A stretch of DNA of 64,000 bases from Pseudomonas sp. RIT-PI-S (GTDB lineage Bacteria; Pseudomonadota; Gammaproteobacteria; Pseudomonadales; Pseudomonadaceae). The stretch spans positions 124,001-188,000 of the forward strand of contig NZ_JANZKJ010000009.1 in NCBI RefSeq assembly GCF_025642975.1, read 5' to 3'. Below are positions 53,549 through 61,736 of this stretch, in pieces. A model generated the notes under the pieces. The model had not been told where the DNA came from. It saw nothing but the letters and a program-made list of their open reading frames with translations, and ran no database searches. Every line of letters starts with the position of its first letter. Position 1 is the first letter of the stretch. Made by a program: the position numbers and the translations under genes.

Positions 53549-55000
53549 ATGAGCCGTGGCAGAACGGTGCTCGCCCTGGACCTCCCGCAACCGGTGATGC
53601 CGGGTGCCACCAAGCTGGAAGCGGGCTACCAGAGCCTGCGCGATGCGATCCTCGAACAGCGGTTGGCGGCCGACAGCCTGCTGCCATCCACCCGGGTGCT
53701 GGCCGAGCGTTGGCACATGGCTCGCGGCACGCTTGAAGTGGTTTACGAGCGGTTGCGCGCGGAGGGGTACATCGTGCGCCGCAGCGGCTCGGGAAGCCGC
53801 GTATGCGCCGTGGTGCCTGATCGCTTGCTGGCGGCTGCGGGCGCTGGCGCTAGCTTGCCGGCACCCGCGCCCTCTGTACCGTCCGCGGAAACCCGGGTGC
53901 GGGTCGGCGTGCCGTTCCTGGCCCGCCTTCCAGACCCGGCCCTGTTCAGCGCCCAAGCGTGGGCTCGGCACTTGGCGCGGGGCCTGGCCAGCACGGCCGC
54001 GGCGGACCTTGGCCATGCCACCGCCCAAGGCTTGCCGGCGCTTCGCGAGCATCTGGCAACCTACCTGGCCCGGCACCGAGGCATCAGTTGCAGCGCCGAA
54101 TCGCTGATCATCACCCATGGCATACGCGACACCCTGGACCTGGTCGCCAACACTGTGCTGCGCGCCGGCGATGCTGTCGCCGTGGAGGACCCCGGCTACC
54201 TGACTGCCGGCGCGCTGTTCGAACAGGCTGGCGCTCGCCTGCAGCCATTGGCGCTGGACGGCGACGGGCTGATCAGCGAAGGCCTGGAGGCGGTGGATGC
54301 GCGGCTGCTTTACCTCACCCCGGCGCATCAGTCCCCCAGCGGGGCGACGCTGCCGGTTTCGCGCCGGCTGGCCATCCTGGCCTGGGCCGAGCGCCGCGCG
54401 GCGTGGGTGATCGAGGACGACTACGACAGCGAGTTCAATTACCACGGCGCACCACTGCCGGCGCTCAAGGCCCTGGACCGGGACGAGCGGGTGGTCTACT
54501 GCGGCAGCTTCAATAAAACGCTGTTCGCGGGCTTGCGCATCGGTTATCTGATCGCCCCGCCTGCGCTGCGCGGCGCACTGCTGGCACGCATCGAAGCCAG
54601 CGGTCGCGCCGTGGGCGTGGTGGAGCAAGCGGCCGTGGCCCAGCTGATCGCCAGCGGTGCTTTCCTCCGGCACTTGCGTATAGCCCGCCAGGCGTACCAG
54701 CAGCGCCGCGACCTGCTACTGGACATCCTCGCCAAAGGGGCGCCCGGCCGCTACCGCGTGCAAGGGGAACACGCAGGCTTGCACTGCCTGCTGGCGCTGG
54801 ATGACAGCATCGATGAGGGCGCGCTATGCGACCGCGCGGCACAGGAAGGGCTGCTGCTTCAGCCGCTGCGGCAGTTTTGCCGACAGGCGACGCCCGGGCC
54901 GGCGGTGGTGCTGGGCTATGCAGCCCTGACACTGGCGCAGGTCTGCCTGGCTGGGCGTCAGCTGGCGGCTTTGTTGAGGGAAGGGCATCCCGGGCGGTAA
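53549..55000 (+). CDS. MocR/PdxR-family regulator (GntR helix-turn-helix fused to aminotransferase-like domain)
   Basis: 483 residues. The winged helix is at about 15-80 (LEAGYQSLRDAILEQRLAAD, LPSTRVLAERWHMARGTLEV). The fold-type-I PLP domain follows with THGIRDTLDLVANT, YLTPAHQSPSGATLPVSRR, IEDDYDSEFNYHG and the Schiff-base Lys in YCGSFNKTLFAGLRIGYL. The intergenic region has an inverted pair GTGGTC (53502-53507) and GACCAC (53542-53547), a plausible operator close to the start. Likely regulates the divergent exporter. Ligand probably PLP or an amine adduct. Confidence 0.9.
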   Translation: MSRGRTVLALDLPQPVMPGATKLEAGYQSLRDAILEQRLAADSLLPSTRVLAERWHMARGTLEVVYERLRAEGYIVRRSGSGSRVCAVVPDRLLAAAGAGASLPAPAPSVPSAETRVRVGVPFLARLPDPALFSAQAWARHLARGLASTAAADLGHATAQGLPALREHLATYLARHRGISCSAESLIITHGIRDTLDLVANTVLRAGDAVAVEDPGYLTAGALFEQAGARLQPLALDGDGLISEGLEAVDARLLYLTPAHQSPSGATLPVSRRLAILAWAERRAAWVIEDDYDSEFNYHGAPLPALKALDRDERVVYCGSFNKTLFAGLRIGYLIAPPALRGALLARIEASGRAVGVVEQAAVAQLIASGAFLRHLRIARQAYQQRRDLLLDILAKGAPGRYRVQGEHAGLHCLLALDDSIDEGALCDRAAQEGLLLQPLRQFCRQATPGPAVVLGYAALTLAQVCLAGRQLAALLREGHPGR

Positions 55001-55067
55001 ACCCGGGCGGCTGTCGCACCGCCCTGGCTCACCGGCGAGGCGCTCGGTGGGTTAAGCCTCCAACGGG

Positions 55068-58000
55068 TTAGAACTGCCAGTCCAGCGACAGGCCCACGCC
55101 ATGGGTTTTGTCGCGGGCGCCGAGCAAGCCGTTGTAGTCCAGGTTGAGCTTGGCGTCCTTGCTCAGGGCAAGGCTGGCGCGGGCGCCGACCACCGCTGCG
55201 TTGCGGTCCATGGCCACGCTCTGCACGGCATAGGTGTTGACCCCGCTGGCGAACGCCAGGTGCTCGTCGGCGGAGGTGTCGCTCAGGTTGTGCTGCCAGC
55301 CCAATGTGCCGGCCACATCGAGCTTTTGCGAGTCAGTGAGGTTGAACCGGGTACCAGCGCGCACGCCGAGCGTCGAAAGCACGGTGTCGCGGCTGTCGTC
55401 GCCGCCCTTGAGCGCGGTGGCGCCGCCTTTTTCGTTGAAGCTGTCGCTGGCCAGGTGCACGTATGCCAGGTTGGCGAAGGGCTCCACCGCAACCGGTGCC
55501 AGGTTCAAGCGGTAGGCCGCTTCGCCGAAAGCCTGGGTGGACTGCGCGTCACGCTTGACCTTTTGCCGGTCGCTGAACACGCCGAACTGCAGGTCACGCT
55601 TCACGTCGATGCGGTGCCAGCTGTGGGAGGCGCCGGCGGTCAGGCGCAGGGCGCCCTGTTCATGCCCGAGGTAAGCGCCCAGGTGGTAGCTGTCCGCCGA
55701 TGCCCGCGAGTGGGTGTCATCGCCCAGGCCCAGGGAGGTATCGCTATAGCCGGCCAGTGCCCCGAGGCGGGTGTGATCACTGATCAGGCCATCCACGCCG
55801 GCGAGCAACCCGCCCAAGGATGACGTGGCGCTGGCGCTGTCGCTACTACCCTTGTTGCTGCCCCAGGCACCCAGCGCCTTGACCCACACGTTGTTGTCCT
55901 CGCTCCCCGGTGCGGGCTGTTCGTACAGCCCCTCCAGGCGCAGGCGATCGCTGACGGCATCCCGCAGCTGGCGGCTGTCGTTGATCAATTGCGTAGCGAT
56001 GGCCGGGTGCACCTCGCCGGATAACTGCGTGTACGCCTGGCGCGCGGAGGTGGCGCTGTCGCTGAGCAGCACGCTTTCATAGACCGCATTGCCGGCGCCC
56101 AACTGCTCGGCGGCCACGGCCACGTTGCGCTGGTTGCGGGTCTGCGCGGCGCTGGCGAAGCTGTCGGCATTGCGCTGCACCGCCAGGCTCAGGCCGGAGC
56201 CGGTGTAAGCCAGGTTGCCGGTAAGGAAGGCATAGTTGGCCAGCACCGCGCCGAACTGGCCCTGCACGCCTCCAGCGGCTTGCAACACGCTGAACTGCTG
56301 GCCGAGCACGCTGCTCGCCTGGCTGCGGCTGAGCAGCGTGGCGTTGTTTTCCAAGGTCATCGCCAGGTTGGCGCCGCTGATGGTCGCCGTGCCGCCCACC
56401 AGGGTGCGGTCGCTGCCGGAGGGCGACACCTCCACGGCGTAGGTCGAACCCGGGGCCAAGGTGAAGTTGCCGGCCACATTCAGCGTGCCGATGGAGTTGC
56501 CCGGGGCCACGGTGCCGCCCGCGTTGGCGGTGAGCGAAGCAATGCTGCCGGTGCCGCCGAGCATACCGCTGTCGTTCACGGTCACGGCCGAGGCCAGCGA
56601 GCCATTGACCGCCAGGCGCCCCTGGTTGACCAGGGTGGGGCCGCTGTAGCTGTTGGCGCCGGTCAGCACCAGGGTGCCGATGCCTTGCTTGGTCAGGCCG
56701 CCATGCCCGGAGATCGCGTTGCTCCACACGTCCAGCCCGCATTGGGGACCGCTGCAGGTGCGCTGCGTTGGCTTGCCGGCATCGACCACCGCGCCCACGC
56801 CCGGAAGGTCGACCACGAACTGGCTGTCGCCATAAGCGCCGCTGATACGAAACTGAGCCGGGATGTCCGCCTCGGTCACCAACATGCTGGGGCCGTTGAT
56901 CGCCTTGCCGAGGTTGATCATGCCCCAGCCATAGAGCTCGTCGATGCCTGCGGCGCCGAGGTCGGTGGCGGTGGTGCGCAGCACGCTGGCCACCTGCGCG
57001 CCGCTCATGTACGGGAAACGCTCCATCAGCACCGCCAGGCTGCCTGCCACATGCGGCGCGGCCATGGAGGTGCCGCTTTTGTTGGCCCAGCCCACGGTCA
57101 GGTCCGCCGTGCTGGTGCCGTTGAATACCGAGCTGTAGATCCGCGTGCCCGGGGCCGAGACGCAGAAGCTCGAGGTGTAGCCGCAGCGTGACGAGAACAC
57201 GCTCAACGTATAGGGGGTGGCCGCGGCCGTGGCCGGGTCCGGGTTCTGTTGCAGGGCGGCCACGGTCACCCAGTTGGGTGCGATGTCTGGAACGAAATAC
57301 CCCAGCCCGGCGATGGCGTCGGGGTTGTTGAGGTTGTAGTCGTTGCCCGCGGCGAACACGGTCAACACGCCGCTGCGTGCCGCGTCGATGGCTCCTTGGT
57401 AGGCGCCGCCTGCGCGGGTGCCGAGGATCTGGCGGATCTGGTCGAACTGCAGTTGGGCGTCTTGCACGGTGAAGTGCGGATAGGCCGGATCGCGGCCGCC
57501 CTGGTCGAAGCGGTCGGTGATGCCGATGCCCCAGCTGTTGTTGATGATGCGCGCGCCGCTGCTGACCAGCGCGTTCCAGCCCGCCTGGTAGACCGCGCCG
57601 TCGTTGCCCAGGACGATGCCGTCCTCAGGGCCCGGGTCACCGTTGTCGGCGCTGATGATCTGCGCGTTGAACGCTACACCGTGCATCGGCCCGCCGTCGC
57701 GATCACCGGCGGCGATGCCGGCTACGTGCGTGCCGTGGTTACCGAACTTGCCGCTCGAGTCGATGCTCGGCGAGCCGTCGTAGCGGAACGGGTCGCCAGC
57801 GTGCACTGGGATGTAGGGGTCGGTGTACTCGCGGATGCCGCTGGTGACCAGGGTAGTCACCTTGCCGTTGCTGGAGAACTCCGGATGCGCCGCATACACC
57901 GGTTGGTCGAAGATCCCCAGCTTCACGCCCTTGCCGGTGTACCCGCCGGCGTAGGCCTGGTCGGCGTTGATCGCGCCCAGCCCCCATTCGGCGGCGAACT

Positions 58001-58184
58001 CGGGGCTGCGCCAGCTGGCGGCGTCGCCGGCCTGCCCGGCTTCCACGTAGGGGGCGGCCTGGGCGGCGCCGCCGAGATAACAGGCCCCCAGGGAGCACGC
58101 CAGGGCGCTGCGGTTGAGGGCGCGCCCAATGGCCTGGCGCAGGGGTTTGACAGAGGGCTGTCGGGTGCTGAACACATCTTTCAT
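55068..58184 (-). CDS. Subtilisin-type autotransporter serine protease (downstream copy)
   Basis: 1038 residues from the ATG at 58184, with AAGGA ten bases upstream; a start 18 codons earlier lies in the hairpin. The signal peptide ends near GGAAQAA. S8 triad: Asp93 (LGIFDQPV), His153 (NHGTHVAG) and Ser373 (SGTSMAAPH), with Asn in INNSWG. A passenger beta-helix with autotransporter repeats follows (GIGTLVLTGANSYSGPTLVN, GGTVAPGNSIGTLNVAGNF). The C-terminal beta-barrel of about 270 residues ends in LSLDWQF, a BAM-type terminal strand. Cys334-Cys341 and a further pair (TCSGPQC) may form disulfides. Expected to be displayed or released at the outer membrane. Second of a tandem pair. Confidence 0.92.
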   Translation of the reverse strand: MKDVFSTRQPSVKPLRQAIGRALNRSALACSLGACYLGGAAQAAPYVEAGQAGDAASWRSPEFAAEWGLGAINADQAYAGGYTGKGVKLGIFDQPVYAAHPEFSSNGKVTTLVTSGIREYTDPYIPVHAGDPFRYDGSPSIDSSGKFGNHGTHVAGIAAGDRDGGPMHGVAFNAQIISADNGDPGPEDGIVLGNDGAVYQAGWNALVSSGARIINNSWGIGITDRFDQGGRDPAYPHFTVQDAQLQFDQIRQILGTRAGGAYQGAIDAARSGVLTVFAAGNDYNLNNPDAIAGLGYFVPDIAPNWVTVAALQQNPDPATAAATPYTLSVFSSRCGYTSSFCVSAPGTRIYSSVFNGTSTADLTVGWANKSGTSMAAPHVAGSLAVLMERFPYMSGAQVASVLRTTATDLGAAGIDELYGWGMINLGKAINGPSMLVTEADIPAQFRISGAYGDSQFVVDLPGVGAVVDAGKPTQRTCSGPQCGLDVWSNAISGHGGLTKQGIGTLVLTGANSYSGPTLVNQGRLAVNGSLASAVTVNDSGMLGGTGSIASLTANAGGTVAPGNSIGTLNVAGNFTLAPGSTYAVEVSPSGSDRTLVGGTATISGANLAMTLENNATLLSRSQASSVLGQQFSVLQAAGGVQGQFGAVLANYAFLTGNLAYTGSGLSLAVQRNADSFASAAQTRNQRNVAVAAEQLGAGNAVYESVLLSDSATSARQAYTQLSGEVHPAIATQLINDSRQLRDAVSDRLRLEGLYEQPAPGSEDNNVWVKALGAWGSNKGSSDSASATSSLGGLLAGVDGLISDHTRLGALAGYSDTSLGLGDDTHSRASADSYHLGAYLGHEQGALRLTAGASHSWHRIDVKRDLQFGVFSDRQKVKRDAQSTQAFGEAAYRLNLAPVAVEPFANLAYVHLASDSFNEKGGATALKGGDDSRDTVLSTLGVRAGTRFNLTDSQKLDVAGTLGWQHNLSDTSADEHLAFASGVNTYAVQSVAMDRNAAVVGARASLALSKDAKLNLDYNGLLGARDKTHGVGLSLDWQF

Positions 58185-58221
58185 GAAGCTACCGTCCTTA
58201 GTTAACGCACACAAAACTCCG

Positions 58222-58243
58222 CGCGCATGCGGTCGCATGCGCG
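58222..58243. terminator. Perfect hairpin between the two autotransporter genes
   Basis: Ten-base arms CGCGCATGCG (58222-58231) and CGCATGCGCG (58234-58243) with a 2-base gap. In minus-strand reading it lies after the upstream autotransporter stop and is followed by CGGAGTTTTGTG. It may terminate or attenuate transcription into the second gene. Confidence 0.6.
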
Positions 58244-58270
58244 TTGTTCTTTCGAGGGAAGAGGGGTGGC

Positions 58271-61200
58271 TCAGAACTTCAGGTTGAAGCTCAGGCCTGC
58301 GCCATGGTTTTTCTCGCGGCCGGCCAACTGCCCGGCGTAATCGAGGCTCACCGAGGCTTCCCGGCTCAGTGCCAGGCTGGCATGGGCGCCGACCAGTGCC
58401 GCATCGCGGAGCAGCGGCGAGCTGTCGACGCCGAAGGTGCCGCCGCCGGAGGCGAAGGCCAGGTGCTGCTCGGCCTCGGTGTCGCTCAAGTTGTGCTGCC
58501 AGCCGAGGCTGCCGGAGAGGTCGAGCTTTTGCCGGTCGCTGACGGCGACGGTTTTCAGGGCCCGCAGGCCAAGGGTGCCGAGCACCGCCTCACGGGTGTC
58601 GTTGGCGCTGGCCAGGGCCGCGGCATCACCTTTCTCGCGGAAGCTGTCCGTGCCCAGGTGTACATAGGCGAGGCTGGCGAAGGGTTCTAGGGCTGCCGCT
58701 TGCAAGGGCAGGCGATAGGCGGCTTCGCCGAACACCTGTGCCGTTTGCGCGTCGTGTTTGGTTTTCTCGCGGCCCGTGGCACCGCCGATCCGCACATCGC
58801 GCTGGGCATCGATGCGATGCCAGCTATAGGCGCCACCCAGCGTGAGGCGCAGCGGGCCCAGGTCGTGGCCGGCATAGGCGCCCAGGTGGTAGCTGTCTAC
58901 CGAGGCCCGCGAATGAGTGCCGGCGCCCATGTTCAAGCCGCTGTCGCTGTAGCCCGCCATCAACCCCAGGCGGGTGTCATCGGTGAGGTTGCCATCCACC
59001 CCCGCCAGCAGCCCGCCCAGCGAAGAGGTGTAGGCGGCGGTGTCGTTGCGCGAGTCGGTTTTGCCCCAGGCCCCCAGGCCCTTGAGCCACACGTGGTCCT
59101 GGTCGCGAATGCGGGTATCGGTGCCGGCCACACCCGTGGCCAGGCGCTCGCCCACCGCGTCGCGCAATGCTCGGGCGTCGTTGATCAGCACCGAGCCAAT
59201 GGCCGGGTAGACCTCGCCGGTGAGGCTCTGGAAGCTATCGCGGGCGGCCACTGCGCTGGGGGCCAGCAAGAGGTTTTCATACACCGCATTGCCGCCGCCC
59301 AGCTGCTCGGCGGCTGCCGCGACCGCAGCCTGGTTAGGGGTGTGTGCAGCGCTGCCGAACGCTGCCGTGCGTTCCAGGTTCAGGGTGATACCGTTGGCCC
59401 CGTAGCCTAGCCGGCCACCGATGAAGGCGAAGCTGGACAGCACCGCGCCGAACTGGCCGTTGATGCCGCTGCCGGCCTGCAAGACGTCGAGCTGGCGCGC
59501 CAGCAGGCTTTGCCCCGGCGCCGCGCTCAGGGCGACAACGCTGTTATCGGGCGCCAGGGCGAGGTTGGCGCCGGTCACTGTGGCACTGCCGGTAGCGACC
59601 AGGCGATCGCTGCCGGTGGGCGACACTTCCACCGCATAGGTCGAGCCTGGCTCGAGGGTGAGATTACCGTTGACGTGCAATGTGCCGACGGAATTGCCCG
59701 GTGCCACGATGCTGCCGCTGTGCGCGGTCAGCCCGCCCACCAGGCCATTGCCGCCCAAGGTGCCCCCTGCATTGACCTGCACGGCCGAGGTGACCGAACC
59801 GTTGACCGAAAGCACTCCGCCGTTGACCAGCGTGCCCCCACGGTAGGTGTTGGCGCCTTCGAGCACCAACCGGCCAGCGCCCGACTTGACCAGGGTGCCT
59901 TGGTACTGGCGCTGGGCAGCGGCGGCGGCGCGTGCGGTGCCGATGGCGTAATCGGTCTGGTCCTGCTGGCTGGCTGTATTCGGCAGGCCGTTCTGCCAGC
60001 TTCGGCTGACCAGCGTTTGCTGCCAGGCGGCCTGCTCCGCGCTGTCTTCGGCCTGACGCTGGATCAGCGCCTGGTCGGAGATGTCGTTGCTCCACACATC
60101 GCCTTGGCCGGCGCCGAGGTTGGCGTCGAAGGTGCCCAACAATTGCCCGGGGCCGTGCAGCGCCAGCGAAAGGTTGGCCACACCCCAGCCTACGACCGTG
60201 TTCGGTGCCTGGGTCACCGAGCCGTCGAGCTGGGTCGCGGTGGTCAGCAGCACCTGCAAGGCTTGCTCGTTGTTCATGTAGGGATAGCGCTCCATTACCA
60301 ACGCCAAGGCAGCGGTGGCGTGGGGCGCGGCCATGGAGGTGCCGGACTTGAGCGCGTAGCCGCCACCGGGCACCGTGCTGTTGATCAGCCGCCCCGGCGT
60401 GGTGATGCACCAGTACTTGGCATACCCGCACTGGTTGTAGCGCTGGCCGTTGTCGCTATCCAGGCCTGAGGCGGCCAGCCAATGGCCTTCCAGGTCGGGT
60501 TGGAAATACGGCAATGAGGCGCGCACGCTGGCGTTGGGGTAGCCGGTATTGCCGGCGCTGAAGACGTTGACCACGCCGCGGCGCGACACGGCCGCCGCTT
60601 CATCCAGCCAGGTGCCGCGGTTGTAGTGTTGGGCGTAGGCGGCGTGCAGGTCGTTGAGGGTGGCATAGCTCACATCGGGCGGCTGGCTGCCCCAGCTGTT
60701 GTTGATGGCGCGAACCCCGGCGTCGGCCAAGGCGCCATACGCCGCACGAAAATACAGCGGGTCTGGGTTGGGCCCGAAGAGGAAGCTGTCGTTCTGGTTG
60801 GTGTTGGCGACGTAGATCTGCGCGTTGAACGCAACGCCATGCATGCCCACGCCGTCGCGCGCCGCGCCCATCGTGCCGGTCACGTGGGTGCCGTGGCTGT
60901 CGTTGTTCGGGTTGATGGCACCGGTGGTGCTGAAGGCCGAACCGTCCACGTAGCTGCCACTGACGGTAAGCGCGTGGTAGCGCGACGGGGTGGCCTCGGG
61001 ATGGGTAGGGTCGAACCCGGAGTCCAGGGCGCCGATGCGGATACCGGCCCCGGTAATGCCCGCGGCATAGGCTTGGTCGGCCTGGATGCGGGCCAGGCCC
61101 CAATCGCTTTGGAACTCCGCCGAGCGCCAGCTGGCGGGATCACCCAACTTCCCTTGTTCGATGTAATCAGCGTGAGCTGAACAGCCAAGGGTAATTAACA

Positions 61201-61273
61201 ATGCACTGAGCGAACCCTTCGCTACTGGCTTTAAGTAATAACGGACAGCACTAAGGGTATTCGACTTTCGCAT
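58271..61273 (-). CDS. Subtilisin-type autotransporter serine protease (upstream copy)
   Basis: 1000 residues. The signal peptide ends near CSAHA|D (residue 35). S8 triad: Asp84 (IGALDSGFDPTHPE), His130 (DSHGTHVTG) and Ser313 (SGTSMAAPHA), with NNSWGS for the oxyanion Asn. Cys282 and Cys290 sit where the paralogue also has a pair. Passenger repeats GAGRLVLEGANTYRGGTLVN and APGNSVGTLHVNGNLTLEPG precede a beta-barrel ending LSFNLKF. Clearly paralogous to the gene at 55068-58184, sharing barrel stretches such as SLGGLLAGVDG. The substrate is unknown. Confidence 0.92.
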   Translation of the reverse strand: MRKSNTLSAVRYYLKPVAKGSLSALLITLGCSAHADYIEQGKLGDPASWRSAEFQSDWGLARIQADQAYAAGITGAGIRIGALDSGFDPTHPEATPSRYHALTVSGSYVDGSAFSTTGAINPNNDSHGTHVTGTMGAARDGVGMHGVAFNAQIYVANTNQNDSFLFGPNPDPLYFRAAYGALADAGVRAINNSWGSQPPDVSYATLNDLHAAYAQHYNRGTWLDEAAAVSRRGVVNVFSAGNTGYPNASVRASLPYFQPDLEGHWLAASGLDSDNGQRYNQCGYAKYWCITTPGRLINSTVPGGGYALKSGTSMAAPHATAALALVMERYPYMNNEQALQVLLTTATQLDGSVTQAPNTVVGWGVANLSLALHGPGQLLGTFDANLGAGQGDVWSNDISDQALIQRQAEDSAEQAAWQQTLVSRSWQNGLPNTASQQDQTDYAIGTARAAAAAQRQYQGTLVKSGAGRLVLEGANTYRGGTLVNGGVLSVNGSVTSAVQVNAGGTLGGNGLVGGLTAHSGSIVAPGNSVGTLHVNGNLTLEPGSTYAVEVSPTGSDRLVATGSATVTGANLALAPDNSVVALSAAPGQSLLARQLDVLQAGSGINGQFGAVLSSFAFIGGRLGYGANGITLNLERTAAFGSAAHTPNQAAVAAAAEQLGGGNAVYENLLLAPSAVAARDSFQSLTGEVYPAIGSVLINDARALRDAVGERLATGVAGTDTRIRDQDHVWLKGLGAWGKTDSRNDTAAYTSSLGGLLAGVDGNLTDDTRLGLMAGYSDSGLNMGAGTHSRASVDSYHLGAYAGHDLGPLRLTLGGAYSWHRIDAQRDVRIGGATGREKTKHDAQTAQVFGEAAYRLPLQAAALEPFASLAYVHLGTDSFREKGDAAALASANDTREAVLGTLGLRALKTVAVSDRQKLDLSGSLGWQHNLSDTEAEQHLAFASGGGTFGVDSSPLLRDAALVGAHASLALSREASVSLDYAGQLAGREKNHGAGLSFNLKF

Positions 61274-61736
61274 CCCTGCACACCTGTTAACTGTTGGCTC
61301 TTCTTTGAGCGAAGTAGGACCATAGTCCCCACTTAAACATTTGGCAAATAGTTTGTGTCAGGGATGATACAGGGCGTCAAGAACGCATTCGTCAGATATT
61401 AGTTGAGAGTTTGAACTTGTAAGTTAATGATTTATTGGCTAATTTTTCTTAAGTTAGCGATATTTAACGGCAAAGTAATGGCTATTTAATTCCAGGCAGC
61501 ATAATAAACCGTACCGGTTAGGCCGTTTTTCCAGTGTGCTCGAGAAGGCGCTAGAGTGCGGGGGTTATTGCGTATGAGCGGGCTAGTTAGGAAAGCCGAG
61601 GGCAAGCCCTGCTGTCGGGGGGCGGCTTTTAACCCTGGCTATTAGGTTAAGCCCGAGCCGGGATTGTTCGAATCAGATAATAGGGCAAGGTAAGCGCCGA
61701 TGCGGCCTCAGCGCGGAGGCCGCACGGCTTGCAGGC
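61274..61736. other. AT-richer intergenic region upstream of the autotransporters
   Basis: 463 bases with no credible gene. From about 61370 to 61510 the DNA is visibly richer in A/T than anywhere else in the window (runs such as tgatttattggctaattttt). It should contain the autotransporter promoter. A small inverted repeat AACCG-TAC-CGGTT lies at 61507-61519. The region fits an MvaT-type silencing target. Confidence 0.55.
61702..61723 (-). terminator. Hairpin after the decarboxylase gene
   Basis: GCGGCCTC (61702-61709) pairs with GAGGCCGC (61716-61723), 13 bases after the decarboxylase stop in the minus direction. A good stem without a strong T tract, so a Rho-assisted or imperfect terminator. 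Confidence 0.55.
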
